From NCBI GenBank assembly GCA_002353885.1, contig DEKO01000199.1, forward strand, positions 1-6,179: DNA of 6,179 nucleotides. The letters are read 5' to 3'. Position 1 is the stretch's first letter; every line of letters begins with the position of its first letter. The DNA comes from Porphyromonadaceae bacterium UBA2720. GTDB taxonomy: Bacteria; Bacteroidota; Bacteroidia; Bacteroidales; Muribaculaceae. Of the stretch, positions 1 to 5,616 are shown piece after piece. A program made the translations under genes and the position numbers. The notes under the pieces were generated by a model. The model was not told the origin of the DNA and ran no database searches. It was given only the letters and a program-made list of their open reading frames with translations.

Positions 1-1127
1 CGGGCGCGGTGTTCTGGATGTGGCTCATTGCCATCATCGGCGGCGCGACTGCCTTTGTCGAGTCGACACTGGCGCAGCTCTACAAGCGTCGTGACGGTGA
101 GTCGTTCATTGGCGGACCGGCCTACTATATCCTACATGGCATGCATTGCCGCTGGTTGGCCGTGGTCTTTGCCGTGCTCATGATTCTCACGTTTGGGCTG
201 TCATACAACTCCATCCAGAGCAACACCATCTGCAGCGCCATGAATCATGCCTTCGGGTCCGACAATCTGACGGTGGGGGTCATCCTGGCTGCCGTGGGCA
301 CGTTCATCGCATTTGGCGGCATCCGCCGCATCGCTCATGTGAGCAGCGTGCTGGTGCCCATCATGGCAGTGGGCTACTTCATTCTAGCACTGGTAGTGGT
401 GGTGATGAACTACGACGAGATTCCTGATATTTTCGAACTCATTGTCGAGAGCGCATTCGGACTCGAGCAGTTTGCCGGAGGCTCATTGGGGGTGACCATG
501 ATGGTGGGCATCAAGCGCGGCCTGTTCAGCAACGAGGCCGGTGAGGGTTCGGCGCCTAATGTGGCAGCCACCGCTCATGTTTCCCATCCTGTCAAGCAAG
601 GGCTGGTGCAGGCCTTGGGAGTCTATACCGACACATTGCTTGTGTGCTCGTGCACGGCCTTCATCATTCTCATCAGCGGTCTCTATACCGACCCGTCGCT
701 CAACGGCATAGCCCTCACACAGAGCGCGCTCAACTCCGAGATTGGCAGCACGGGCACCATCTTTGTCGCCATCGCCATCTTCCTGTTTGCCTTCAGCAGC
801 ATCATCGGCAACTATTACTACGGCGAGGCCAACATACGCTTCCTCACCGACAAGCGATGGGTTGTCACCGTCTTTCGCGTGCTCTCGGGCACAGTGATGG
901 TGATTTTTGGGGCCGTGGCCAGCCTCGAACTGGTCTGGAGCCTGGGCGACGTGTGCATGGCGTTGCTCACTGCCTGCAACCTGGTGGGCATCGCATATCT
1001 GGGTAAGTATGCCTTCAGGCTGCTCGATGACTACCGCCGCCAGAAGCGGGCCGGCATGGCCGACCCGGTCTTCCACGCCTCGACACTCCCTGAGGCCGCA
1101 CCCGACCTTGACACATGGAACGAATAA
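1..1127 (+). CDS. Alanine/glycine:cation symporter (AGCS family), 5' end missing
   Basis: This is a secondary transporter of the inner membrane that, by family knowledge, imports alanine or glycine (sometimes D-alanine) with sodium or protons. The frame is open to the left edge (codons from base 3), so the GTG at 9 is internal and about the first 60-100 residues are missing. Numbered from that GTG, the family hallmarks are GGPAYYI at 35-41, GLFSNEAGEGSAPN at 171-184, a following HPVKQGLVQALGVYTDTL, and IIGNYYYGE at 265-273. Hydrophobic helices alternate throughout, as expected for the LeuT-fold AGCS transporters. Usual AGCS proteins have GGPMYYI, so the Ala for Met is a small deviation. The charged tail after about residue 340 is probably cytoplasmic. 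It probably shares a transcript with the lipoprotein gene 13 bases downstream. The family call is secure; the exact substrate is not. Confidence 0.95.
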   Translation, partial: GAVFWMWLIAIIGGATAFVESTLAQLYKRRDGESFIGGPAYYILHGMHCRWLAVVFAVLMILTFGLSYNSIQSNTICSAMNHAFGSDNLTVGVILAAVGTFIAFGGIRRIAHVSSVLVPIMAVGYFILALVVVVMNYDEIPDIFELIVESAFGLEQFAGGSLGVTMMVGIKRGLFSNEAGEGSAPNVAATAHVSHPVKQGLVQALGVYTDTLLVCSCTAFIILISGLYTDPSLNGIALTQSALNSEIGSTGTIFVAIAIFLFAFSSIIGNYYYGEANIRFLTDKRWVVTVFRVLSGTVMVIFGAVASLELVWSLGDVCMALLTACNLVGIAYLGKYAFRLLDDYRRQKRAGMADPVFHASTLPEAAPDLDTWNE

Positions 1128-1140
1128 ATGACTATATGGT

Positions 1141-1701
1141 ATGAACAGAATGATTTTGATTCTGGTGATCGCTGCAACCGTTGGTGCCATTGTGCTCGCC
1201 TGTGGACAGCGTGAGCAGCAGGGGGTGAGAAACAATCAGCCCACCTGCGGAGGACCTGGCATCGGCATCGACCACGAGACGGTCGAGGCAAATTCACTGC
1301 CCGCGCTGGAGAGCACCATTGAACATGAGCACTTCACTGCCGCGATGCCACATGGGTGGCAGATCGTGCAGACCAATTATGATGGAGTCAATCTGTTAAA
1401 AGGCACCATCAACGAGGATATCATTCAGGGACCCTATATGATTATCTCGGTGTGTGAGAGTCAGGGAAGTAACGCGGATAGCCGCATCTCCGAGCTGGTC
1501 GCTGGCAGCCATGCCACGGTGGGCGATGACGTGACAATCGTCGGACGCACCTACAAGACTTGCACCTTCACCGAGGACGGCTATGACTACCAGACCCTGG
1601 TGCGCGACCAGGACGGATGGCTCATCGCCTTCCATCTGCTCAACACCCGTGCCGACGACCCTGAGGTGCGTGCCATCATCCACTCGCTGCGCATCCAGTG
1701 A
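1141..1701 (+). CDS. Putative lipoprotein of unknown function, 186 aa
   Basis: The N-terminus MNRMILILVIAATVGAIVLA-CGQ has a short basic start, a hydrophobic core and Cys21 in a lipobox-like V-L-A-C. This suggests a signal-peptidase II substrate anchored in a membrane; Leu at -2 is not ideal, so a plain anchor remains possible. After a low-complexity linker (about 22-50), residues 55-186 form one compact alternating alpha/beta domain. It runs from HFTAAMPHGW at the front to a closing DDPEVRAIIHSLRIQ. That layout (an F/MP-GW opening, strands, then a last helix with SLR) recalls the PsbP/DcrB-like fold, but this is inference from pattern only. The ATG at 1141 is 13 bases after the transporter stop, and the leader has no clear Shine-Dalgarno site. 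Co-transcription with the transporter is likely; a functional link is not shown. Confidence 0.75.
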   Translation: MNRMILILVIAATVGAIVLACGQREQQGVRNNQPTCGGPGIGIDHETVEANSLPALESTIEHEHFTAAMPHGWQIVQTNYDGVNLLKGTINEDIIQGPYMIISVCESQGSNADSRISELVAGSHATVGDDVTIVGRTYKTCTFTEDGYDYQTLVRDQDGWLIAFHLLNTRADDPEVRAIIHSLRIQ

Positions 1702-1764
1702 CCAGCGCCAGACGCACTGGCAGTATGCAAATTCCAGGTGACAAAGCTTGTATCCTTCCACATT

Positions 1765-1837
1765 CAGCCGGTTGAGTTTTTTCCAAACAGGCCAAATTTT
1801 GACGAGTTTGGAAAAAACTCAACCGATTTCTCGGCTG
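1765..1837. repeat. Long inverted repeat between convergent genes, likely bidirectional terminator
   Basis: Bases 1770-1788 and 1806-1824 are perfect reverse complements (19 bp; the alternative pair 1769/1825 makes 20), with a 17-base loop. An outer 5-bp pair, 1765-1769 with 1833-1837, extends the stem across an 8-base bulge. The repeat lies between the lipoprotein stop (1701, plus) and the PLD-like stop (1851, minus), so it can act on both transcripts. The stem contains runs of six T and six A, but neither side is followed by a clean U-tract, so it is not a textbook intrinsic terminator. It could also be a small dispersed palindromic repeat. Confidence 0.6.
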
Positions 1838-1850
1838 CAGTCATGCGGCA

Positions 1851-2366
1851 TCACGCGATGGGGTCGGGGCAAAACGCGCGTCGCTTGCACTTGCGGCAGT
1901 GTTTGCCCATCCACACCTCGTCAAACTGGGTCATGGCTTGCTCCACGATTTGTGGCTCGTCGGTCAGTATGCCGGCCTCAAAGTTTCGCTTGCCAGCGGT
2001 TTTCATGCCCAGGCCCGCACCAGTCAGGTTGGCGCTGCCCACATACACCTCCCGGCTGTCGAACACGAGCAGTTTAAAGTGAACTCGCGGGCACAACACA
2101 CGTTCCAGTCGGTCGTATAGCACCGGGTAGCGGTCAAAGTCCTCGCGGAAGTTCGGGCCCGGTTCCTTGGCATGAATCAGGCGCACCTCCACACCGCGCC
2201 CGATGAGTTGCGCGATCAACGCCAGAAACGGCAGGCTTGTGGCACCCGCCGCAACGTGCAGATCCTTGATGTCGGCTGTGCCAATCCACAGGCTGCGCCT
2301 CACGCTGGCCACCCGACTCAGCACCGAGTCGTAATGGGCTATGTCAGCTATATATTGAATCATCAT
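1851..2366 (-). CDS. Phospholipase D-like protein with one HKD motif and C-terminal Cys cluster, 171 aa
   Basis: The protein carries one phospholipase D catalytic motif, H96-F-K98-x4-D103 (HxKx4D), followed by the usual GSANLTGAG (110-118) and a downstream N-F-E at 128-130. Single-HKD members of this superfamily, such as Nuc-type nucleases, dimerise to build one active site from two motifs. The substrate may be nucleic acid or a phosphodiester lipid. No signal peptide or membrane segment is visible, so it is probably cytoplasmic. The last 20 residues hold H156-C157-x2-C160-x5-C166, a possible small zinc-binding site, which would favour a nucleic-acid role (inference). An in-frame stop codon directly precedes the ATG at 2366, so the start is 2366 or the adjacent ATG at 2363. 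It lies 112 bases downstream of the WYL gene on the same strand and may be read from the same promoter if the hairpin between them leaks. Confidence 0.85.
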   Translation of the reverse strand: MMIQYIADIAHYDSVLSRVASVRRSLWIGTADIKDLHVAAGATSLPFLALIAQLIGRGVEVRLIHAKEPGPNFREDFDRYPVLYDRLERVLCPRVHFKLLVFDSREVYVGSANLTGAGLGMKTAGKRNFEAGILTDEPQIVEQAMTQFDEVWMGKHCRKCKRRAFCPDPIA

Positions 2367-2426
2367 CTACAGAACGGGTAGTAGTTCACGATTATTGTGG
2401 CTCTCAACTGTTAAGGACGACAAAGC

Positions 2427-2446
2427 CGCGCCGCAGGCACGGCGCG
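2427..2446 (-). terminator. GC-rich hairpin downstream of the WYL gene
   Basis: Bases 2427-2433 and 2440-2446 form a perfect 7-bp GC-only stem with a 6-base loop, 32 bases past the WYL stop. In the minus direction it is followed by GGCTTTGTCG, a weak T-rich tail. It would end or weaken transcription between the WYL and PLD-like genes. The rest of the 2367-2478 gap shows no ORF and no convincing TAnnTTTG box for the PLD-like gene. Confidence 0.5.
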
Positions 2447-2478
2447 ACATAGTCTACAAATTGTGTGTTCTCAGGAAA

Positions 2479-3402
2479 TCAGACTTTGCTGTAGAGTTCG
2501 GCGAGGGCCTGGGCATGCCTGGCCATGGTCTGGCGCAGATCGGCAGGCGACAGCACCTCGACATCTTCGCCCATGGCAAGCAAGGCCTGGACAAAATCAA
2601 ATTCTGGGCTGAGCCAATAGGTGAATATGCTGTAATCGTCGGTGGTCTCAACCTCTTTTTGCGATGTGTGCAACGGCAGCGTGCGCAGATAGGGAGCCTG
2701 ATCGGCACTCACCCGCAGACGCACCAGCTGGGCTTTGCAGTCCGACAGGCACACGCCATAGTAGTCGCGAAAGAACGTGGCCGCGTCGAAGTCGCTGGGC
2801 AGCTTGAATTGCTCATCGGCATGCGGCGCTACTTCCAGGATGCGGTCCAGACCGTAGATGCGCACCATGTCGTAGTCAGGACTGTAGCCCAACAGATACC
2901 ACCGTTGCTTGAACATTTTCAGGGCGTAGGGGTGAATCACGAACGTGTAAGGGTGCTCATGCCAGAACGACTGGAAGGCGATAGTCAGCGGATGGTTGTG
3001 TCGCATCGCCCCAAGCACGGTGGTCAGGTGGCTCTCGCCCGAGGGTACGGTTTCCAGCAAGATGCGGCTGCGCAGCGGCAGACTCTCGAGCAGGACCGAC
3101 TGCACCGAGACCGACTCAAGCAGCCACCGGGCCATGCCGCCGTTTTCCAGCTCGCCCTCATCCTTGATAAAGTAGTGGTAGCCGCCGCGGCGCTCGCATT
3201 CAATCTCCACGCCCAGCATCTTCTTGACCTGCTTGATCCACTTGTGGAATGTCCGTTTCAAAATCTCATTGCCGCCGCTCAGCGTCTGGTTGCTGAGCCA
3301 GCGCTCGTTGATTTCGTCAAACGTCATGCGGCCCCCACGCTGGATCGTGTCGGCCAGCCACAGATATTTCTGCGCATTTGTCGGTGTATATGCTTCCATC
3401 AT
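2479..3402 (-). CDS. WYL domain-containing transcriptional regulator, 307 aa
   Basis: This is a predicted cytoplasmic DNA-binding regulator with the usual three-part WYL layout. An N-terminal helix-turn-helix region (about 8-75) includes GRMTFDEINERWL and the wing ECERRGGYHY. The WYL domain (about 125-200) contains IHPYALKMFKQRWYLLGY with W168-Y169-L170. A C-terminal WCX extension (about 230-305) completes it. Length and order match the subfamily abundant in Bacteroides and Prevotella. WYL domains bind ligands, in some cases nucleic acids or nucleotides, and tune repression or activation. The ATG at 3402 is chosen; a GTG at 3408 and an ATG at 3399 are in frame and cannot be excluded. A TAnnTTTG promoter box lies about 20 bases upstream, giving a very short leader. 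Neighbouring targets could be its own gene and the PLD-like gene. WYL regulators often occur in defence or accessory regions, but this gene alone does not show that. Confidence 0.93.
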   Translation of the reverse strand: MMEAYTPTNAQKYLWLADTIQRGGRMTFDEINERWLSNQTLSGGNEILKRTFHKWIKQVKKMLGVEIECERRGGYHYFIKDEGELENGGMARWLLESVSVQSVLLESLPLRSRILLETVPSGESHLTTVLGAMRHNHPLTIAFQSFWHEHPYTFVIHPYALKMFKQRWYLLGYSPDYDMVRIYGLDRILEVAPHADEQFKLPSDFDAATFFRDYYGVCLSDCKAQLVRLRVSADQAPYLRTLPLHTSQKEVETTDDYSIFTYWLSPEFDFVQALLAMGEDVEVLSPADLRQTMARHAQALAELYSKV

Positions 3403-3424
3403 CTTCACGTTTTAGTTTCTGCTG

Positions 3425-3453
3425 CAAAGTTAGTACAAACATGGGAATCACAA
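3425..3453 (-). promoter_or_regulatory. Bacteroidetes-type promoter of the WYL gene
   Basis: Read on the minus strand, TAACTTTG (3432 to 3425) matches the -7 consensus TAnnTTTG. A TTG (3453 to 3451) lies 18 bases upstream as a -33 element, close to the usual 19-21 spacing. The expected start point near 3418-3420 leaves a leader of under 20 bases before the ATG at 3402. A short palindrome, GCGCA-TGT-TGCGC (3456-3468), sits just upstream of the -33 element and could be an operator. Confidence 0.65.
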
Positions 3454-3555
3454 GGGCGCATGTTGCGCAAAAGCTCATTTTTTTCAAAAAAAGAGGCAAA
3501 AAAACATCCCAGCAAGCCTTCCAGCTCCATCTCCGCACTCTGCCTCCGTCACTGA

Positions 3556-3599
3556 TTCCCCTCGGTCGACTATGCCGTCCCACAGCTCGGCCAATTATT
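3556..3599. repeat. Degenerate copy (A) of a GC-rich palindromic element
   Basis: The stretch matches the elements at 3807-3850 and 6115-6155 through CCCCTCGGTCG, CTATGCCG and CTCGGCCAATTAT. Substitutions in the middle break the hairpin that copy B can form. It abuts the end of the dockerin-like remnant, whereas the other two copies abut the ends of the membrane-protein gene and its partial paralogue. The sequence is therefore not tied to one gene family. Confidence 0.65.
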
Positions 3600-3673
3600 A
3601 TTTTTCTTTCCCAGCATGAAGTTAATCACAGCGCTCACATCAGCGATATTATGGCTGTGGAGGCTGTTATGTC
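3570..3673 (-). pseudogene. Remnant of a dockerin-like C-terminus
   Basis: On the minus strand the frame 3650-3570 reads NIADVSAVINFMLGKK followed by NNNWPSCGTA and a stop. The first 16 residues match the second half of a type I dockerin repeat, as found at the C-termini of secreted Bacteroidales proteins (typical form GDVxxDGxVNIADVxAVINxML). The preceding half, DITASTA (3673-3653), is in another frame, which suggests a frameshift or decay. Nothing of the rest of a secreted protein remains, and the upstream sequence is the 3' repeat module. The stop lies inside palindromic element A, so the original end is probably lost. The peptide is short, so chance resemblance cannot be fully excluded. 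Confidence 0.45.
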
Positions 3674-3697
3674 CCAAGCAAAAGGGCAACAAACAAC

Positions 3698-3745
3698 GAA
3701 ACTGGTCGCTCGTGCACATTTTTGGGTACACGAGCGACCACTTTC
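3698..3745 (-). terminator. Long hairpin in 3' module B
   Basis: Bases 3703-3714 pair perfectly with 3729-3740 (12 bp). Beyond one C/C mismatch, 3698-3701 pair with 3742-3745. Toward the loop, after one C/A mismatch, two more pairs form, leaving an 8-base loop. On the minus strand the stem is followed by GTTGTTTGTTGCCCTTTTGC, which is T-rich but not a clean U-tract. It lies about 110 bases past the membrane-protein stop, so it may end that transcript or protect its 3' end. Confidence 0.55.
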
Positions 3746-3806
3746 AGCATATACTGTAAGTCAAACAACCAACAAACCAGCAGCCCAGAGACATGCTATC
3801 ACGTTG

Positions 3807-3850
3807 TTCCCCCTCGGTCGGCTATGCCGAGCCAACGGCTCGGCCAATTA
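3807..3850. repeat. GC-rich palindromic element, copy B
   Basis: Bases 3826-3833 and 3837-3844 (GCCGAGCC / GGCTCGGC) form a perfect 8-bp stem with a 3-base loop, 11 bases past the stop codon of the membrane-protein gene. A competing hairpin uses TCGGC-TAT-GCCGA (3818-3830) and shares one arm, so only one of the two can form at a time. No U-tract follows on the minus strand, so simple intrinsic termination is unlikely. Confidence 0.7.
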
Positions 3851-3854
3851 TCAT

Positions 3855-5036
3855 TCACTCAAAGTGCCACACAAAGTCGAACGTCTCGCCTTTATAGTTT
3901 GTGAACACACCCTTGCACGTCTTTGGATAAGTGAAAATGCCGTGATACTCGCCGCACTGCTCACCTTTGTAGTTGAACTCTTGGGCAAACAAATGCCCAT
4001 CATTTTCATCGACCGGACCGCCGCGCAAGGTGATGCCCGTCTTCTTGCCGTCATAGCCATATTGCCCATGTAACCCGTCCTGGGTGAATGTCACAGTGCC
4101 ATTGACACGATAGGAACCGATTGTCCCATGCATCGTCCACTGGCTCTCCAAAACCATATAGGCAGGCAGGTCCAGCTCACCCGGCGGATCCCCCTCCTCG
4201 TTGTTTCTCCCGTCAACCGCATCTGCATTGTTATTGTCTGCAATGTCATCTGTGCTTTGGCCTTTAATAACCGTAAACGATCTGGGCTGGTTTGCTTCAT
4301 CTACATCACTTTTGCTCGAGGTCTCAGTTTGTTCGGTGTAGGAAACAGAGCTGTTTTGTCTCGCATCTTTCGAATAGCCGTGCTGCAAAAAAGGTGACGA
4401 TAATACCAGAATCAATACACACATCGTTCCAGCGATGAGCAAGACCGCAGTGTTGGTCTTGTAGCTGCGCATGAATTTGTATTTCATGTTTAACCTTTGC
4501 ACATCATAGTCGAGACCGGAAGTCCACCACCGGTAGTGGCGCGAGAACAAGCAGTCGTAGTGCTTCACGGCCCAGTCAAAACGCCACTTGACATAGTCGC
4601 TAGCGATGAAATAAACCGCCACGATGACCACAATGCACAGCACTGAGGCAAGCAGTTGTTCGTCAGTGAAGGAGTCGATGAGCATCATGATGGGGACCGC
4701 TACGAGCAAAGCCAGCGACAACCATCCAATAACACCCGACAAGGCAAGGCGCAGCTGACCGATGTCCTCTCTCTTGCTGAATCCCTTGTCGCCATTCTGC
4801 TCATAGAGGGGCAGAACGGTCAGCCCGGCAGCCATCAGCGGCAGCAGAATCAGTCGTATACTATTAGGCGCAAGCTTATATTGCGCAAAGGCTACCAGCG
4901 CCACAAAAACCAGTGCGAGCCACAGTTCATAGCGGTAGCAGATGTCCCACACATACATCTCTTTCTCCTCGTCGCCTTTGGCGATACTGTCCACCAATCG
5001 GTGGAAAATCCCTTTTTTGGTCTTGTTTGTTGTCAT
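3855..5036 (-). CDS. Membrane protein, five predicted helices plus C-terminal beta-type domain, 393 aa
   Basis: I do not recognise a named family. The N-terminal 37 residues are charged and probably cytoplasmic. Hydrophobic segments at about 38-54, 61-78, 98-120, 126-145 and 196-214 suggest five membrane helices, with basic and aromatic stretches (147-192) between the fourth and fifth. An acidic, Asn/Ser-rich linker (about 220-290) leads to a soluble domain (about 296-393) of short strands rich in G, Y, F and W. Within it, FNYKGE and TNYKGE repeat, next to G-E-Y-H-G and G-V-F-T-N turns, like the small antiparallel beta-sheet domains common in Bacteroidetes. The ATG at 5036 is preceded by a TAnnTTTG box with a leader of about 25 bases. 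The last five residues, VWHFE, and the 3' flank recur at the right edge, so this gene has a nearby paralogue. Ligand sensing at the envelope is possible but unsupported. Confidence 0.85.
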   Translation of the reverse strand: MTTNKTKKGIFHRLVDSIAKGDEEKEMYVWDICYRYELWLALVFVALVAFAQYKLAPNSIRLILLPLMAAGLTVLPLYEQNGDKGFSKREDIGQLRLALSGVIGWLSLALLVAVPIMMLIDSFTDEQLLASVLCIVVIVAVYFIASDYVKWRFDWAVKHYDCLFSRHYRWWTSGLDYDVQRLNMKYKFMRSYKTNTAVLLIAGTMCVLILVLSSPFLQHGYSKDARQNSSVSYTEQTETSSKSDVDEANQPRSFTVIKGQSTDDIADNNNADAVDGRNNEEGDPPGELDLPAYMVLESQWTMHGTIGSYRVNGTVTFTQDGLHGQYGYDGKKTGITLRGGPVDENDGHLFAQEFNYKGEQCGEYHGIFTYPKTCKGVFTNYKGETFDFVWHFE

Positions 5037-5067
5037 CTTAAGCTGTTGGTTGGTTAATTCTTGCCGG

Positions 5068-5075
5068 CAAAGTTA
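5068..5075 (-). promoter_or_regulatory. -7 box for the membrane-protein gene
   Basis: TAACTTTG, read on the minus strand, fits the Bacteroidetes TAnnTTTG -7 consensus and equals the box of the WYL gene. It is 31 bases upstream of the ATG at 5036. No convincing TTG is seen at the -33 position. Confidence 0.55.
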
Positions 5076-5138
5076 GCTCCGACCTGCGACGATTTTGGGC
5101 ATAAGCACCGCAAAATCATCATAATAATGACTGAAGTT

Positions 5139-5169
5139 TTGGTGATTTCAAAGTTTTTTCGTAATTTTG
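5139..5169 (+). promoter_or_regulatory. Bacteroidetes-type promoter of the HepT/MntA pair
   Basis: TTG at 5139-5141 and TAATTTTG at 5162-5169 are separated by 20 bases, the expected -33/-7 spacing. Transcription should begin near 5175, so a TTG codon at 5167 inside the -7 box cannot be the start; the ATG at 5188 is chosen instead. The intervening DNA is AT-rich and is shared with the divergent membrane-protein promoter. Confidence 0.75.
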
Positions 5170-5187
5170 CATCAAACTTTTGAAGGC

Positions 5188-5613
5188 ATGGATATGGATG
5201 AGCAAAACGATATCCGTTGGGAACAACGATATGACAATTACCATAAGGCATGTGCCAGATTGACCGAGGTGACCGACTCTCGCGCGATGGCCAGTTTGTC
5301 TGTTCTTGAAAAAGAAGGCCTCATTCAGCGTTTTGAATATACTGTCGAGCTGGCTTGGAAGGTTCTGCAAGACCTGCTGTTATTCAAAGGCTATGAATTT
5401 ATGACCGGACCCAATGGCACGCTCAAGATGGCTTTTGAGGATGGACTGATTACTAATCATGATGCATGGCGCAGGATGATGAAAGCACGCAACATGATGT
5501 CTCACACCTATAACGAGGAAGACGCAGACGAAGTCGTGGCCATGATTTATCATGAGTTTGCCGCATTGCTTAAGCGGCTGGACGAGGAACTGAAGTGTTT
5601 CCTGCATCAATAA
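5188..5613 (+). CDS. HepT-like HEPN protein (HI0074 family, nucleotidyltransferase substrate-binding), 141 aa
   Basis: This small all-helical protein belongs to the HI0074-type substrate-binding family, part of the HEPN superfamily. Seen in the sequence are GLIQRFEYTVELAWKVLQDL (44-63), typical of the family, and R101-N-M-M-S-H106-T-Y108, an exact RX4HXY motif. In characterised HepT toxins that motif forms the RNase site, and its tyrosine is the residue AMPylated by the partner MntA. Here the partner nucleotidyltransferase begins 3 bases after the stop, so the two are surely co-expressed. By analogy this would be the toxin or RNase half of a toxin-antitoxin pair, but several HI0074 relatives have no shown toxicity. 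The start is the ATG at 5188 (5194 is also possible); an upstream TTG lies inside the promoter. Length is normal for the family. Confidence 0.9.
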   Translation: MDMDEQNDIRWEQRYDNYHKACARLTEVTDSRAMASLSVLEKEGLIQRFEYTVELAWKVLQDLLLFKGYEFMTGPNGTLKMAFEDGLITNHDAWRRMMKARNMMSHTYNEEDADEVVAMIYHEFAALLKRLDEELKCFLHQ

Positions 5614-5616
5614 GAA

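Larger units (their letters stand above)
3403..3854. other. Gene-poor repeat-rich intergenic stretch
   Basis: No credible intact gene is seen in these 452 bases; frames open here read across the repeats and lack family features. In order, the stretch holds the WYL promoter (3425-3453), an A/T-run region (3478-3508, including T7-C-A7), a degenerate palindromic element (3556-3599), a dockerin-like remnant on the minus strand (3570-3673), the long hairpin (3698-3745) and an intact palindromic element (3807-3850) just past the membrane-protein stop. Confidence 0.7.
3669..3874. repeat. Direct repeat, copy B (3' module of the membrane-protein gene)
   Basis: This block aligns with 5958-6179 from ATGTCCCAA at the left edge through the long hairpin, the AGTCAAACAACC and CAAACCAGCA segments, CACGTTGTTCCCCCTCGGTC, and the last codons of the minus-strand gene. 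Relative to copy C it lacks a roughly 18-base segment near 3755 and carries scattered substitutions. Seen from the gene, it is the region immediately after the stop codon. Confidence 0.9.

Noticed and set aside
483..1235. A 250-codon open frame on the minus strand
   Set aside because: It is antisense to the symporter and lipoprotein genes, is rich in His, Ala and Arg in a shadow-like way, and has no family features.
3474..3508. The T7-C-A7 run and following A-run as a terminator or hairpin
   Set aside because: The one-base centre cannot form a proper loop and there is no GC stem. It sits upstream of the WYL promoter with no intact gene to terminate, so it is probably just AT-rich spacer.
2395..3555. 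A 386-codon open frame on the plus strand
   Set aside because: It lies antisense across the entire WYL gene, reads past its promoter into the A/T runs, and shows no recognisable domain. The minus-strand protein has clear HTH, WYL and WCX regions.
3378..4073. A 231-codon open frame on the plus strand across the repeats
   Set aside because: It crosses the WYL promoter, both palindromic elements, the hairpin and the antisense of the membrane-protein C-terminus, so it is a chance frame.
5167..5187. A TTG start giving seven extra residues on the HepT-like protein
   Set aside because: The TTG is part of the TAATTTTG promoter box, so it would lie upstream of the expected transcript start.
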